From contig JAOZQB010000015.1 of assembly GCA_029932445.1 (NCBI GenBank), positions 1 through 23,952 of the forward strand: a stretch of 23,952 nt of DNA. The letters run 5' to 3'. Below the pieces are notes generated by a model. The model was given only the letters and a program-made list of their open reading frames with translations, was not told the DNA's origin and made no database searches. Source of the DNA: Bacteroidales bacterium. Its GTDB lineage: Bacteria > Bacteroidota > Bacteroidia > Bacteroidales > JAADGE01. The translations under genes and the position numbers were made by a program. This document shows, piece by piece, positions 1-8,061 of this stretch. Every line of letters starts with the position of its first letter. Position 1 is the stretch's first letter.

Positions 1-303
1 CTAAGAATAAATTAAACGCAAACCGCTTGTTATCATAAAAATTTATTCGTATTTTTAGAATTTTTATTCTAACTTGTAGTATGTGTTCTGCTGCACATGC
101 AGGGCACACATAACATGTATAAATCATTGGGCAATAAGTGGTTAAAATGAAATTTATAGCAATAAATAAAAATTACAGTAAATCGAAAATGAAGTGCTTC
201 GAAATGCCCAACGCTTCATAGCCAAACCGTTGTGCTTCAGCTCGAGAATAAAATATTTTCTTCGGTTATAAAGTTTAATGTCGCTGTTTTTTACCGTAAC
301 AAT
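1..303. other. non-coding block with small inverted repeats
   Basis: I find no convincing gene in this stretch: all six frames are broken by stops and the longest minus-strand reading with an ATG in the GC-richer part is only about 15 codons. It lies downstream of the Omp85-like gene that ends at 304. Against the AT-rich background there are GC-richer islands: an imperfect hairpin at 81-111, a short GAAG-TG-CTTC hairpin near 191-200, and TTGGGCA (around 128) facing TGCCCAA (around 206) as inverted copies. No intrinsic terminator for the upstream gene is obvious. It may be a remnant of a small dispersed repeat, but that is inference. Confidence 0.5.
81..111. repeat. imperfect inverted repeat (hairpin)
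   Basis: ATGTGT at the left end faces ACACAT at the right end, and CTGCA faces TGCAG around a 2-base CA loop in the centre, with a 4-base versus 3-base internal loop between. No T-run follows on either strand, so it is not a typical terminator. Function unknown. Confidence 0.5.
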
Positions 304-2028
304 CTAAAACCGATTCACATAACCGATATGAATTTTGGAATTAGAAAATTGTAAAATATTTCCGGGCAGATTGCCTAAGGCATAAGTAATTGAAAAAATG
401 CCGGCTTTGGTGCTCAAGTTTGTTCCGATACCGAATCCGTACGGGAAAAGATTATTTTTCACATTCGTGTTATCTCTAAAACCGGCAATATTAAAAAATG
501 CAAAAACATTGGAATTTTGCTCATATAAATACCGTTGTTCAACGGTAAAAACGGAATATGCCGAAGTTCTGAAACGATTTTCGTCAAATCCTCTTAAAGA
601 ATTAAATCCGCCCAAATCAAACAATTCATTTTCATAAAATTTCTCTTCGGGAAAAGCATATTTTGTATCGGAAGAAAATTTTAACACAAAATGTCGATTA
701 AAAGGGACATAATATTCTGCAAAAAAATTTGCTTCATAATACGGTTTGCTCTTTCCGATAATCTTTCGATTTCCTCCGGCAAATCCGGCATCAAAGACAT
801 ACCCTTTTGTCGGATTATAGACATAATCAAATTTCAAACTTCGATAGAATAATCCGAAAAGTAACAGGTCAGAATTTTTATAAATGCTTGTATCCGAGCT
901 TTCTCCGGATAATACAAGTGATTGCTTTTTATGAATAAATGCGGAAATTGCTTCATTATGTTTAAAATTATAGTCAATCCCGAACTTCCCGGATATTTTC
1001 ATAAAACTTGTATCCCTTTTATCCAAATTAAATTTCGATTGTATTGAAAAAGGACTTTTAAAAAGATAGGGTAAAACAAATCCGACATCTAATTTTTGGG
1101 ATAATTTATCTGTTCGTGACCATTTCAGAAAGACATTTTCACCTTTTCCGAAATTATTCAACAAATTCAAATCCAAATTTCCGGTTAAAGCTACTTTATT
1201 CTCATTATTTTTATCGGGAATAATTCCGACAACACCGTTAAATAAATTTGCTTTCTTTGATTTAAGATACAAATACACATCCGCTTTATCATCGAAAAAA
1301 TCAACTTCGGGCGGTCTGATTTCCGACAAAAACCGCACCGCTGTTATTTTAGAACTTATTGATTTTACAACTTCTTCATTATAGATATCACCCTCAAAAA
1401 CAGAAAGATATCTATTGATATAAGCTTTAGAAATTTTTGCATCGCCTTTAATAATAATTTTATGAAACCGTATTAATTTATTTTTTTCCAATTTTAGATT
1501 CAATCTGATTGAAGAATCATTAAACTCGACTTTTTCGGAAATAAGCATAGCAAACGGATAACCTGAATTTTCATATTCATTAATAATATGCTCATACAAT
1601 AATGACAATTCAGCAGGATTTACGGTATTTTTTACTTGTATTCCGGAATCACTGAGATGAAATTTTCGCTTTAATGATGCATAAATTCCTTTAATATACA
1701 ATTCGTTTATACGATACTTTCTCCCGAGAAAAAGTGACGCATTTACTGAAGCAGAATCAAATTTCACACGGTCAAACGATGCTGCAATATAGCCGTCAGA
1801 AAATAAACGGGTTTTAATTTTTTCTAATTGTAAAAATAAAAGTGCAGAATCCGAAAAGCTTTTACGATAAGCTTCTTTTTTTATTGATTTCGGTAATATC
1901 GAATCATTTGAGGTAATTTTTAATGTATATTTCTGTGCAAAACCAAAAAAAACAAAATGTAAAAAAAGGAACAATACGATTGTTCCCTTCAGTTGTAATC
2001 TAAAATATAAATTATCAGTCAATTTCAT
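304..2028 (-). CDS. Omp85/BamA-TamA-like outer-membrane protein
   Basis: A 574-residue protein of the Omp85 superfamily, whose members insert or translocate proteins (or lipids) at the outer membrane. Seen: a signal peptide ending near residue 32 (…FFGFAQ), two or three POTRA-like repeats in the periplasmic part (about 100-170 and 185-258), then a beta-barrel to the C-terminal Phe. The signature loop-6 motif LRGF sits at residues 478-481 within a Gly-rich stretch. It is shorter than BamA (about 800), closer to TamA or a short D15-type protein. The longest reading starts with TTG at 2031; the ATG at 2028 directly after it is more likely. That start overlaps the upstream coiled-coil gene by 14 bases, so the two are probably co-translated. 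The substrate cannot be told from sequence. Confidence 0.85.
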   Translation of the reverse strand: MKLTDNLYFRLQLKGTIVLFLFLHFVFFGFAQKYTLKITSNDSILPKSIKKEAYRKSFSDSALLFLQLEKIKTRLFSDGYIAASFDRVKFDSASVNASLFLGRKYRINELYIKGIYASLKRKFHLSDSGIQVKNTVNPAELSLLYEHIINEYENSGYPFAMLISEKVEFNDSSIRLNLKLEKNKLIRFHKIIIKGDAKISKAYINRYLSVFEGDIYNEEVVKSISSKITAVRFLSEIRPPEVDFFDDKADVYLYLKSKKANLFNGVVGIIPDKNNENKVALTGNLDLNLLNNFGKGENVFLKWSRTDKLSQKLDVGFVLPYLFKSPFSIQSKFNLDKRDTSFMKISGKFGIDYNFKHNEAISAFIHKKQSLVLSGESSDTSIYKNSDLLLFGLFYRSLKFDYVYNPTKGYVFDAGFAGGNRKIIGKSKPYYEANFFAEYYVPFNRHFVLKFSSDTKYAFPEEKFYENELFDLGGFNSLRGFDENRFRTSAYSVFTVEQRYLYEQNSNVFAFFNIAGFRDNTNVKNNLFPYGFGIGTNLSTKAGIFSITYALGNLPGNILQFSNSKIHIGYVNRF

Positions 2029-2704
2029 CAATCATTTTATCAATTTCATCTTTAAAAGCCAAAGATGTTGTATAATCTTCAACGTTTTCAGTTTCTTTAT
2101 ATTTTTCATTTAACTGATTTAATTGATTGGCATACTCGTTTTTTAATTCAAATTCTTTTTCGAGTTCTTCAAATTTTGCCGTATCCGTTGCTGCGTCAAC
2201 ATATTCATTATCAGCACCGTCTAACACCTTAATACGTTCTTCATGCTTATGAATTTTGTTTTCTTCCGATTGTGTTTTTTTAGTCTCATCCAATTTATTT
2301 TTCACTTCCTCATATTTACCGACCAATTTATCATACAGCTGTAACTTGGATTTACGCAATTTAATTTGTGTCAAATAAGCATGAACAATTTTATTACATT
2401 TTTCAGCCTTCTCCTCACCCACTTTATCTTTATTTTCAGATTGAATTTGATCAAATTTTTCAAGCGCATCTTCTTTGTATTGCTCTTTGTAATACGTTAA
2501 ATTTCCGTTCGGAAAAACGTCGGCATAGGTATCAACAATAATCTCAGCAGCCCAATTTTTAATTTGTTCGATTTCTTTAACAGCTGCAGCTCTGTCATCT
2601 TCAGCATTCTTAAGTGCCGTATTAATTTTCATTTCCAACTCACTCCCTTTTTGTTGCGGGTTATGAAGTCGTTCTTTACTTTTTTGAAAAAATTTCCAAG
2701 CCAT
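2015..2704 (-). CDS. coiled-coil protein of unknown function
   Basis: A 229-residue, highly charged protein rich in Lys and Glu. I do not recognise a family. It has no signal peptide or membrane segment and starts MAWKFFQKSKERLHN. Long helical, heptad-like stretches cover most of the chain (about 20-55 and 75-229), so a cytoplasmic coiled coil is likely. The single distinctive non-helical patch is around residues 55-70 (DVFPNGN). Its stop lies inside the start region of the Omp85-like gene (14-base overlap), which implies joint expression. A role as a partner of that outer-membrane protein is only an inference from position. Confidence 0.75.
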   Translation of the reverse strand: MAWKFFQKSKERLHNPQQKGSELEMKINTALKNAEDDRAAAVKEIEQIKNWAAEIIVDTYADVFPNGNLTYYKEQYKEDALEKFDQIQSENKDKVGEEKAEKCNKIVHAYLTQIKLRKSKLQLYDKLVGKYEEVKNKLDETKKTQSEENKIHKHEERIKVLDGADNEYVDAATDTAKFEELEKEFELKNEYANQLNQLNEKYKETENVEDYTTSLAFKDEIDKMIDEID

Positions 2705-2771
2705 TTTAAAGTGTTTTATATTTGGATGTTAAAATTACAATATTGAACGTTAGTTTGCAAATATTTATTAC

Positions 2772-2779
2772 TATCTTTG
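2772..2779 (+). promoter_or_regulatory. -7 box TATCTTTG for the lipoprotein gene
   Basis: Matches the Bacteroidetes -7 consensus TAnnTTTG exactly, about 60 bases before the ATG at 2841. A TTTG at 2754-2757 is upstream but at shorter spacing than the usual -33 element, so only the -7 box is claimed. Confidence 0.55.
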
Positions 2780-2840
2780 CTAATAGTGCAAAAACAAACG
2801 CATTTTTTATTAATTAACCGACATAATATTTTATTTAACT

Positions 2841-3239
2841 ATGAAAACAAAATATTTAAGCTCCGTATTAATCCTTTTTTTTATAATTTCCTCCTGTTCC
2901 GTGACAAAAAAACTTGAAAGAAAATTGACCGGAAAGTATGTCGTAGAAATGTTAAAAACAAGCAATAAAGAAGAACCGTCAGATGCTTATGAAAATCTGT
3001 TGAGCGATTTACTGAAAGGTTCGTATATTCAATTTAATGAAAACAAAACTTATGAATTTAATTTAGCAGGTAAAAGGGTTAAAGGTTCATGGTTCTTTTC
3101 GGAAGACGGAAATACAATATTCACTGATAATAAAGATATTAAATTTCGAATTAATAAATTTACTGAAACCGGCTTGGAATTAAACAGTTTTAATAAAGAT
3201 GATGTTGTTTTAATGATTCTGAATAGAATTAATGATTAA
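2841..3239 (+). CDS. small lipoprotein, lipocalin-like
   Basis: A 132-residue predicted lipoprotein: hydrophobic signal sequence and lipobox ISSC with Cys19, followed by Ser, so outer-membrane sorting is plausible. The mature part has alternating strands with a 'GKYVVEML…GSYIQFNENKTYEFN…GSWFFSEDGNTIFTDN' type pattern, which resembles the lipocalin-like small lipoproteins common in Bacteroidetes that end each strand with a W/G-rich turn. That family call is by pattern only. Its last 11 bases overlap the end of the DUF3108 gene on the opposite strand, so the two are tail-to-tail with no room for a separate terminator. Confidence 0.8.
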   Translation: MKTKYLSSVLILFFIISSCSVTKKLERKLTGKYVVEMLKTSNKEEPSDAYENLLSDLLKGSYIQFNENKTYEFNLAGKRVKGSWFFSEDGNTIFTDNKDIKFRINKFTETGLELNSFNKDDVVLMILNRIND

Positions 3240-4011
3240 ACGGTTTACCGAGCGGATTTTTTAAACCGTCGTATTGAATTAAATCACATTTTACGGTACT
3301 GATACCGACCTTTAATCGAATTTTTACCGGAATGAAATTACCATCATCAGAGAACCAAACTTGCATATCATTTTCTTTTTTAACGGTACTTTTTTCATCA
3401 ATTACAGGGACAAATTTCAAACATTTAATTTTCCCGAATTTGGTTCTTATTTTTTCGGTTTTTTTATATTTCACTTTAACCGTGTAAAGCTGTTCATCGA
3501 AATAAGTTGTTAAATTTATAGTTTGGTTTTTTTGAAACTTCTTCTTAAAAATCATTCGGCGAGCAAAATAGAATGCTGACAATACATCTAAAGTTCCGGG
3601 CGGCACTTTATGTTCTCCGGATTTTAAGCTTATGACTTTGTTTTCATCACGATCAAAAATAACTTCATTGTACCGTCGATAATTATTTTCATTGATATCT
3701 CGAATTGATTGCAAAGGAAGTCCGTCAAATAACTGAATATAACTTTCATATCGGTCGTTTACACTGGCAAAAGTTCCTACTAATCCGGAAGTTGCGGCAA
3801 TGGCTTTTACATGATAATACCAATCGGAACCGATTTGTTCAAGCATTATTTTCATTTCTGCATGACCGCCGTTAATAATACCGTATTTTACCTTATATTT
3901 TAAATATTCATCAGGTTTAAAAGCCGTGTTCACAATAGGTACGGAATCGGTTTGAGCTATAATCGAAGAGCTGAAAATCAGATATGCTAAAAATAATATT
4001 GTTTTTTTCAT
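3229..4011 (-). CDS. DUF3108 domain secreted protein
   Basis: A 260-residue protein with a signal peptide (MKKTILFLAYLIFSSSIIAQ, cleavage near residue 19-20) and a DUF3108-type body: 'YLKYKVKYGIINGGHAEM' near residue 40, 'VNDRYESYIQLFDGLPLQS', and the C-terminal 'DDGNFIPVKIRLKVG…CDLIQYDG'. Members of this family are periplasmic or envelope beta proteins of unknown biochemical role, found widely in Bacteroidetes and Proteobacteria. It follows the five-gene ECF operon but is separated from it by a strong terminator (4070-4096), so it is probably transcribed independently. It is convergent with, and overlaps, the lipoprotein gene at 2841. Confidence 0.85.
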   Translation of the reverse strand: MKKTILFLAYLIFSSSIIAQTDSVPIVNTAFKPDEYLKYKVKYGIINGGHAEMKIMLEQIGSDWYYHVKAIAATSGLVGTFASVNDRYESYIQLFDGLPLQSIRDINENNYRRYNEVIFDRDENKVISLKSGEHKVPPGTLDVLSAFYFARRMIFKKKFQKNQTINLTTYFDEQLYTVKVKYKKTEKIRTKFGKIKCLKFVPVIDEKSTVKKENDMQVWFSDDGNFIPVKIRLKVGISTVKCDLIQYDGLKNPLGKPFNH

Positions 4012-4069
4012 AGTTGCTTGGGTTTCATATTATACTAAACAAAAACAATACGATTTTAGTATCTGACAT

Positions 4070-4096
4070 AAAAAAAAAGGCAGGAATCCCTGCCTT
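4070..4096 (-). terminator. intrinsic terminator of the ECF operon
   Basis: AAGGCAGG (4077-4084) pairs perfectly with CCTGCCTT (4089-4096) around a 4-base loop. Read on the minus strand the 8-bp stem is followed by an uninterrupted run of T, as expected for Rho-independent termination after the OmpA-family gene ending at 4119. Confidence 0.9.
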
Positions 4097-4118
4097 AAAG
4101 AAATAAGTTTAATTAATC

Positions 4119-5291
4119 TTAAAAATCAGTGATACGTATTTCAACCCTTCTGTTATATCCCTCTTCTTCTTCGGTTTCAGGTATGGGATAAATTTCATTT
4201 TTACTGCCCATTCCTTCTGTTTGAATTCTTGAAGCGTCAATACCGTTATCCGTTAAATATTTCTTAATAACTTCCGCTCTGTCCGAAGACAATTTAAAAT
4301 CCACATCGGTACTCGGAAACAAACCGTTTGTATGTCCTTCAAGTTCGACTGTAGCTTTCGAATTAAGCATCATAAATTTCAATAATTTCTTTTTCACATA
4401 TTCCGATTTAGGAACGATGGTAATTTCATTTCCTTTAAAATAAATGACACCGAGTGTTTCATTATTCAGACCTTTTTTTACTTTATCAAGCGCAAAATCA
4501 ACTTGTTTACTGTTAAGTTTATTGGCTTCTTGTGTTGAAAAAACTTTAAAATCCGGAAAATATTTATCAGCATAAACACACAATTCATATTTAGGGAAAG
4601 TGTTTTCTTGTGAATTTAACAAAATTTCCATTTCATAGGATCCTTTTTTTTCTGTTTGCGAAGACACAAATAAATTATTATTTCTGAGATTTCTCCATCG
4701 AATATCTGCTTTAAGCAGTTTTCCGTTTTTAGAATCGGTAATTTTTCCTGTAATTTTTATTGTTTTCAACTCTTTAAAGAATACCGTATGTCCTTTCCCG
4801 TTTCGATACAGATTATTAAGAGCCAAATAAAAAACATCCCCTTTACTTACCGGAATTCCTTTTTCAAAATCCGATTCATCTCCGCTGTATGACAATCCGG
4901 TTATTCCCTTGTCATTTGCAGGCGGATTAAAATTAGAACGAATCGGTTTAATTTTCTCTTCATTATATTTTTGGCAAAAATTCGGCTCATTCTTAAAAAG
5001 CATAAAATCATAATTATCTTTAGAATTTAAAGGAATAATATCAAATAAAAGAATTCCGCTTTTTTGTACTGCAAATTTATACCAAGTCGGGTGTTTTACT
5101 AATGTAAAATCATTTAACATGTTTCCTGTTTCAGCCGGTGCCGTTGTCGGTCCGAAAATATGAAATCTGGAAATATCCAAAGCTTGCTCACACGTTGATG
5201 TGTTACTGATATCAACTAAATTTTGTGCATTCACAAAAGCAGATGATAAAAAAATCAGCAAAACAGCTATAAAATTCTTTTTCATTTTCAT
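4119..5291 (-). CDS. OmpA-family protein, last gene of the ECF operon
   Basis: A 390-residue envelope protein. Signal peptide ends near residue 22 (…AFVNAQ). Residues about 25-175 form a beta-rich domain of the type that precedes OmpA modules in Bacteroidetes (PTWYKF…YDFMLFK…KGITGLS…GDVFYLALNNL). Residues about 178-265 resemble a carboxypeptidase-regulatory-like domain (ITGKITDSKNGKLLKADIRW). Residues about 280-390 are an OmpA C-terminal domain that normally binds peptidoglycan, with RAEVIKKYL and the final NRRVEIRI motif. The usual GHTD motif reads GHTN: the Asp that contacts diaminopimelate in characterised OmpA domains is Asn322. Gap to the upstream gene is 28 bases; a strong terminator follows. 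Confidence 0.9.
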   Translation of the reverse strand: MKMKKNFIAVLLIFLSSAFVNAQNLVDISNTSTCEQALDISRFHIFGPTTAPAETGNMLNDFTLVKHPTWYKFAVQKSGILLFDIIPLNSKDNYDFMLFKNEPNFCQKYNEEKIKPIRSNFNPPANDKGITGLSYSGDESDFEKGIPVSKGDVFYLALNNLYRNGKGHTVFFKELKTIKITGKITDSKNGKLLKADIRWRNLRNNNLFVSSQTEKKGSYEMEILLNSQENTFPKYELCVYADKYFPDFKVFSTQEANKLNSKQVDFALDKVKKGLNNETLGVIYFKGNEITIVPKSEYVKKKLLKFMMLNSKATVELEGHTNGLFPSTDVDFKLSSDRAEVIKKYLTDNGIDASRIQTEGMGSKNEIYPIPETEEEEGYNRRVEIRITDF

Positions 5292-5319
5292 TGAGTTTAT
5301 AATTTATAGAATGATTTTA

Positions 5320-6357
5320 TTAATAATTTCTGATAAAAACTTTTGCAGTCTTTATGGGAGAATTATCGTAAGTTTTTACTTTTAATATATACAAATTTGC
5401 TGCCATTCCGGAAGTACTCATAGATATTTCATCCGAATAAAATACTTTTTTTGAAATAGACTTTCCTGACAAATCAATCAATTCACATACAACAGGATAA
5501 TTGATATTATCCTTTAAGAAAATTTTTAAAAACCGATCGGAAACTACAGGAATAATATCCTTAGATTGTTTTTCAATAGTAACATTTTTTTCATCAACAA
5601 GAAAATTCACATTATTATACTCATTTGATTGATTATTATTTATATGAATAAGAAAATCCGTTGTTTTTAAACCGGGAATTTCAGGATGAATAAAATAAGT
5701 TCCTTCGGGTATGTATTCAAAAGTAAATTTCCCGGAATTTTTATCAACAATTCTGAAATCCATCGGAATACCTGCTTCATTCAATAAGATAACCGGAATC
5801 GGTAAGCCATTAATTCCTCTGTACATTCCGTTGAATTTTATTTGCCCGGATATCATTTTTTCTCCGTAAAACGGATTCTGAAAAGACAATAAACTTATGT
5901 CAAAATTTAAATTATCTTTACGAATATCTCTGTTTAATGCTTTTTGCCATGAATATACTTTACCCGAATAAGTAGGAATATATTTCGGAAAATACAAAAA
6001 ATCATAATTTAATTCGGGAATAACATATATGATATATTTCCCTGAATTGACATCGTTAAATTGAAAATTACCTTCAATTATTTCTTGATTCTTTGTTGAA
6101 GAGTAAGCAGATTTATTATTATTTAACAGATAAATTTGTCCTTTAGGAAGCAAATTGGTTCCGGCATATACGGAACCTGAAATAATATTTAGATTTTTCG
6201 ATGATTTTGAAGTTTGAGAAACTGAAATTATTTTTTTTTCAGATAAAATTAAATCTTGAGTATTACTAATATTTTTAATTATACCTGATTGAAAAAAAGC
6301 ATAGGAATTTAATTGTAAAGTACTGAATAATATTATTAATATAAATCTGTAATTCAT
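5320..6357 (-). CDS. secreted protein with regulatory-like beta domains and a T9SS-like tail
   Basis: A 345-residue exported protein, signal peptide about 1-20 (…LQLNSYAF). Two beta-sandwich modules of the carboxypeptidase-regulatory/CNA-B type are visible: 'ISGSVYAGTNLLPKGQIYLL…GNFQFNDVNSGKYIIYVIPE' (about 59-115) and 'ISGQIKFNGMYRGINGLPIP…GKFTFEYIPEGTYFIHPE' (about 170-230). The last 75 residues (CELIDLSGKSISKKVFYS…YILKVKTYD…AKVFIRNY) look like a type A T9SS sorting domain but lack the usual YPNP opening, so export by T9SS is likely rather than certain. It lies 9 bases after the barrel-like gene and 28 before the OmpA gene. It probably is the surface-exposed component of the operon. Confidence 0.75.
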   Translation of the reverse strand: MNYRFILIILFSTLQLNSYAFFQSGIIKNISNTQDLILSEKKIISVSQTSKSSKNLNIISGSVYAGTNLLPKGQIYLLNNNKSAYSSTKNQEIIEGNFQFNDVNSGKYIIYVIPELNYDFLYFPKYIPTYSGKVYSWQKALNRDIRKDNLNFDISLLSFQNPFYGEKMISGQIKFNGMYRGINGLPIPVILLNEAGIPMDFRIVDKNSGKFTFEYIPEGTYFIHPEIPGLKTTDFLIHINNNQSNEYNNVNFLVDEKNVTIEKQSKDIIPVVSDRFLKIFLKDNINYPVVCELIDLSGKSISKKVFYSDEISMSTSGMAANLYILKVKTYDNSPIKTAKVFIRNY

Positions 6358-6366
6358 TTTTTCAAA

Positions 6367-7545
6367 TTAAAATAAGAACTTATATCTGAAACCGAAATTA
6401 ATTCCGAAAGAATTAAACCTTGATATCAAAGGATAGTCCTTATAAATTGAATTTATATTTCTTCTTACATAAGCTGAAGTTATAAAGTCAAATCTGTCGG
6501 TAATGAAATAATTAAATTTAATACCGGCATAGATTGACAAATTAACTGCCGCAAATTTCGGTTTATTTTCCAAACTGTTTGTTTGAAATAAATCAGTCAA
6601 AGATACAATTTTTCCTTTGGAATTAACAAAAAAACTTGTAATAATTCCTATTTCAGGGCTGAATCTGAAGTTTGGCGTATAAAAACTACGACTGTACAGT
6701 AAAGGAATCTCAAAAAAAGTATATGAATTTTTTGCACGTTCATTATAAAAAGATTCTGTAGTATCAGCTTCCTGAATAAAGCTTGTATCTATAAACGTAT
6801 TATATGTCGTATCTTTTAAATAATAATATACGGTATCACCTGTTGCAATCAATGTATCAATATTAATAAGAGCAACAGAATCAATTTGCATTTCAATTCC
6901 GGGATCAAAATGCATTTTAAGGATTGTATCAATTTGATATAACACAGATAGATTTGAAAAATCAATTCGGAAATTTGACATATTAATTCCGGAAGTAAAA
7001 TTATGATTCTTATGATGAAAATTCAGATTTAATCCAATATTACTTCCCATTGAGGCATTTACCGCTTTGTTATTAATTTCTGAAACATCTTTATAAATTA
7101 AATCCGAATTGAATGTTTGAAAACTGTATAAGGGAGAGAATAAAAAATCCAAAGAAAACACATTTAACTTCTTTTTTTTATTCCTTTTAAACTTTTTAAT
7201 CAAAAGGAAATCAGAATCTTGCATAACAATCTCACCATATCTCAGTTTTCCGGAGAGTGATAATAAAGAATCACTGAATTCAGTCTTAAAATTAGTATCA
7301 GAAGGAATGTAAAGAGTATCATATACAAAGGTGGTATCATAATATACAACTGTATCATATACAAAAATGGTATCTTTAACATCAGGAAATCCGTTTTTTT
7401 TATAATCGGTTATTTCCGGTTTAAAACTGCTAAAAATAAATGCAAATAAACCTAAAAAAACAAACATAAAAAAGCGAATAAATAAACTGAAATTATATTT
7501 GAGTTTATTATTCGTCGGTATTTTATTCCTGATAAAAAGATTCAT
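6367..7545 (-). CDS. outer-membrane beta-barrel-like protein of an ECF operon
   Basis: A 392-residue protein without a named family that I can recognise. A hydrophobic segment at about residues 22-42 follows a 21-residue polar/basic start, so it is either a long signal peptide or starts at the internal Met27. Residues 58-81 are four hexapeptide repeats with consensus DTxxxY, then a linker. From about 130 to the C-terminal Phe the chain alternates hydrophobic and polar residues with aromatic strand ends (FRFSPEIGIITSFF…INFGFRYKFLF), as in outer-membrane barrels of PorT/OmpW size. Proteins of this layout, with DT-Y repeats next to ECF sigma genes, are common in Bacteroidetes. Gap to the anti-sigma gene is 44 bases and contains a possible internal promoter. 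Confidence 0.7.
   Translation of the reverse strand: MNLFIRNKIPTNNKLKYNFSLFIRFFMFVFLGLFAFIFSSFKPEITDYKKNGFPDVKDTIFVYDTVVYYDTTFVYDTLYIPSDTNFKTEFSDSLLSLSGKLRYGEIVMQDSDFLLIKKFKRNKKKKLNVFSLDFLFSPLYSFQTFNSDLIYKDVSEINNKAVNASMGSNIGLNLNFHHKNHNFTSGINMSNFRIDFSNLSVLYQIDTILKMHFDPGIEMQIDSVALINIDTLIATGDTVYYYLKDTTYNTFIDTSFIQEADTTESFYNERAKNSYTFFEIPLLYSRSFYTPNFRFSPEIGIITSFFVNSKGKIVSLTDLFQTNSLENKPKFAAVNLSIYAGIKFNYFITDRFDFITSAYVRRNINSIYKDYPLISRFNSFGINFGFRYKFLF
7303..7374 (-). repeat. four 18-base repeats coding DTxxxY hexapeptides
   Basis: Within the barrel-like gene, four in-frame units of 18 bases encode DTIFVY, DTVVYY, DTTFVY and DTLYIP (residues 58-81). The DNA units are similar (GATAC…TATAT) but not identical. 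Confidence 0.8.
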
Positions 7546-7564
7546 CTTAGGTTTCTGAAAAAAC

Positions 7565-7572
7565 CAAAGATA
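7565..7572 (-). promoter_or_regulatory. possible internal -7 box TATCTTTG
   Basis: The minus strand reads TATCTTTG in the 44-base gap before the barrel-like gene, 20 bases upstream of its ATG at 7545. It matches TAnnTTTG exactly but no clear -33 TTTG is present. It could give separate expression of the last three genes. Confidence 0.3.
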
Positions 7573-7589
7573 TGAAAAAGTTTGAATTA

Positions 7590-8054
7590 TTAATTAAGTG
7601 TATCTTTTATAATTATTTGTTTTTTAATAATTACATTTTTATGAACAGGTATTTCAACTTTAATTTTTACAGTTTCATTTTTATCAATTGCTTCAACGTT
7701 CTTTTCAGAAGAATCTTTTTCTGTTTTATCTTCTTCAATTTTTATTATTGAATTTATATCTGTTTGTGCAGATGTTGTATCTGAAACGTTTTCAATAATT
7801 TCTTTAGGGTTTGATTGTTTTTCGGTTCCGTATCGGTAAAAATAAACACCTGCCGTAATTGCCAGTATTCCGGAGATAACAGCAATATCTGTTTTTACAT
7901 TCTTCAGACTGTTCAGTCCTTTAAATGATTTTGTTATGACACCGTTTTGTTCCAAATACATCTCCATTTCCTGCCATGATGTATGGGGTTGTTCCTTGTA
8001 ATCTTCAACTGAATCTTTTACAAGTTTGTCAATAAAAAATTGATCATCTTCCAT
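7590..8054 (-). CDS. membrane-anchored probable anti-sigma factor
   Basis: A 154-residue protein with one transmembrane segment at about 55-73 (DIAVISGILAITAGVYFYRY). The 55-residue N-terminal cytoplasmic part has the short 'W…ME.YLE' signature seen in Bacteroidetes anti-sigma factors (TSWQEMEMYLEQNG). The periplasmic part is a Lys/Glu-rich, probably disordered tail. Its position directly after the ECF sigma gene (7-base gap) is the classical sigma/anti-sigma pairing; such proteins bind the sigma factor at the membrane until a signal releases it. No zinc-binding HxxxCxxC is present, so it is not a ZAS-type anti-sigma factor. The functional call rests mainly on context. Confidence 0.65.
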   Translation of the reverse strand: MEDDQFFIDKLVKDSVEDYKEQPHTSWQEMEMYLEQNGVITKSFKGLNSLKNVKTDIAVISGILAITAGVYFYRYGTEKQSNPKEIIENVSDTTSAQTDINSIIKIEEDKTEKDSSEKNVEAIDKNETVKIKVEIPVHKNVIIKKQIIIKDTLN

Positions 8055-8061
8055 TCCTTTC

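Noticed and set aside
120..240. Integron attC-like site suggested by GCGTTGGGC on the minus strand
   Set aside because: No correctly oriented RYYYAAC partner at a suitable distance, no cassette gene and no integrase are present.
2029..2031. TTG start for the Omp85-like gene, and the same situation at 8656-8658 for the ECF sigma gene
   Set aside because: In both cases an ATG is the very next codon, a more likely initiator.
7315..7375. The repeats in the barrel-like gene as a CRISPR-like or mobile repeat array
   Set aside because: The units are contiguous, in frame, and encode a DTxxxY peptide repeat; there are no spacers.
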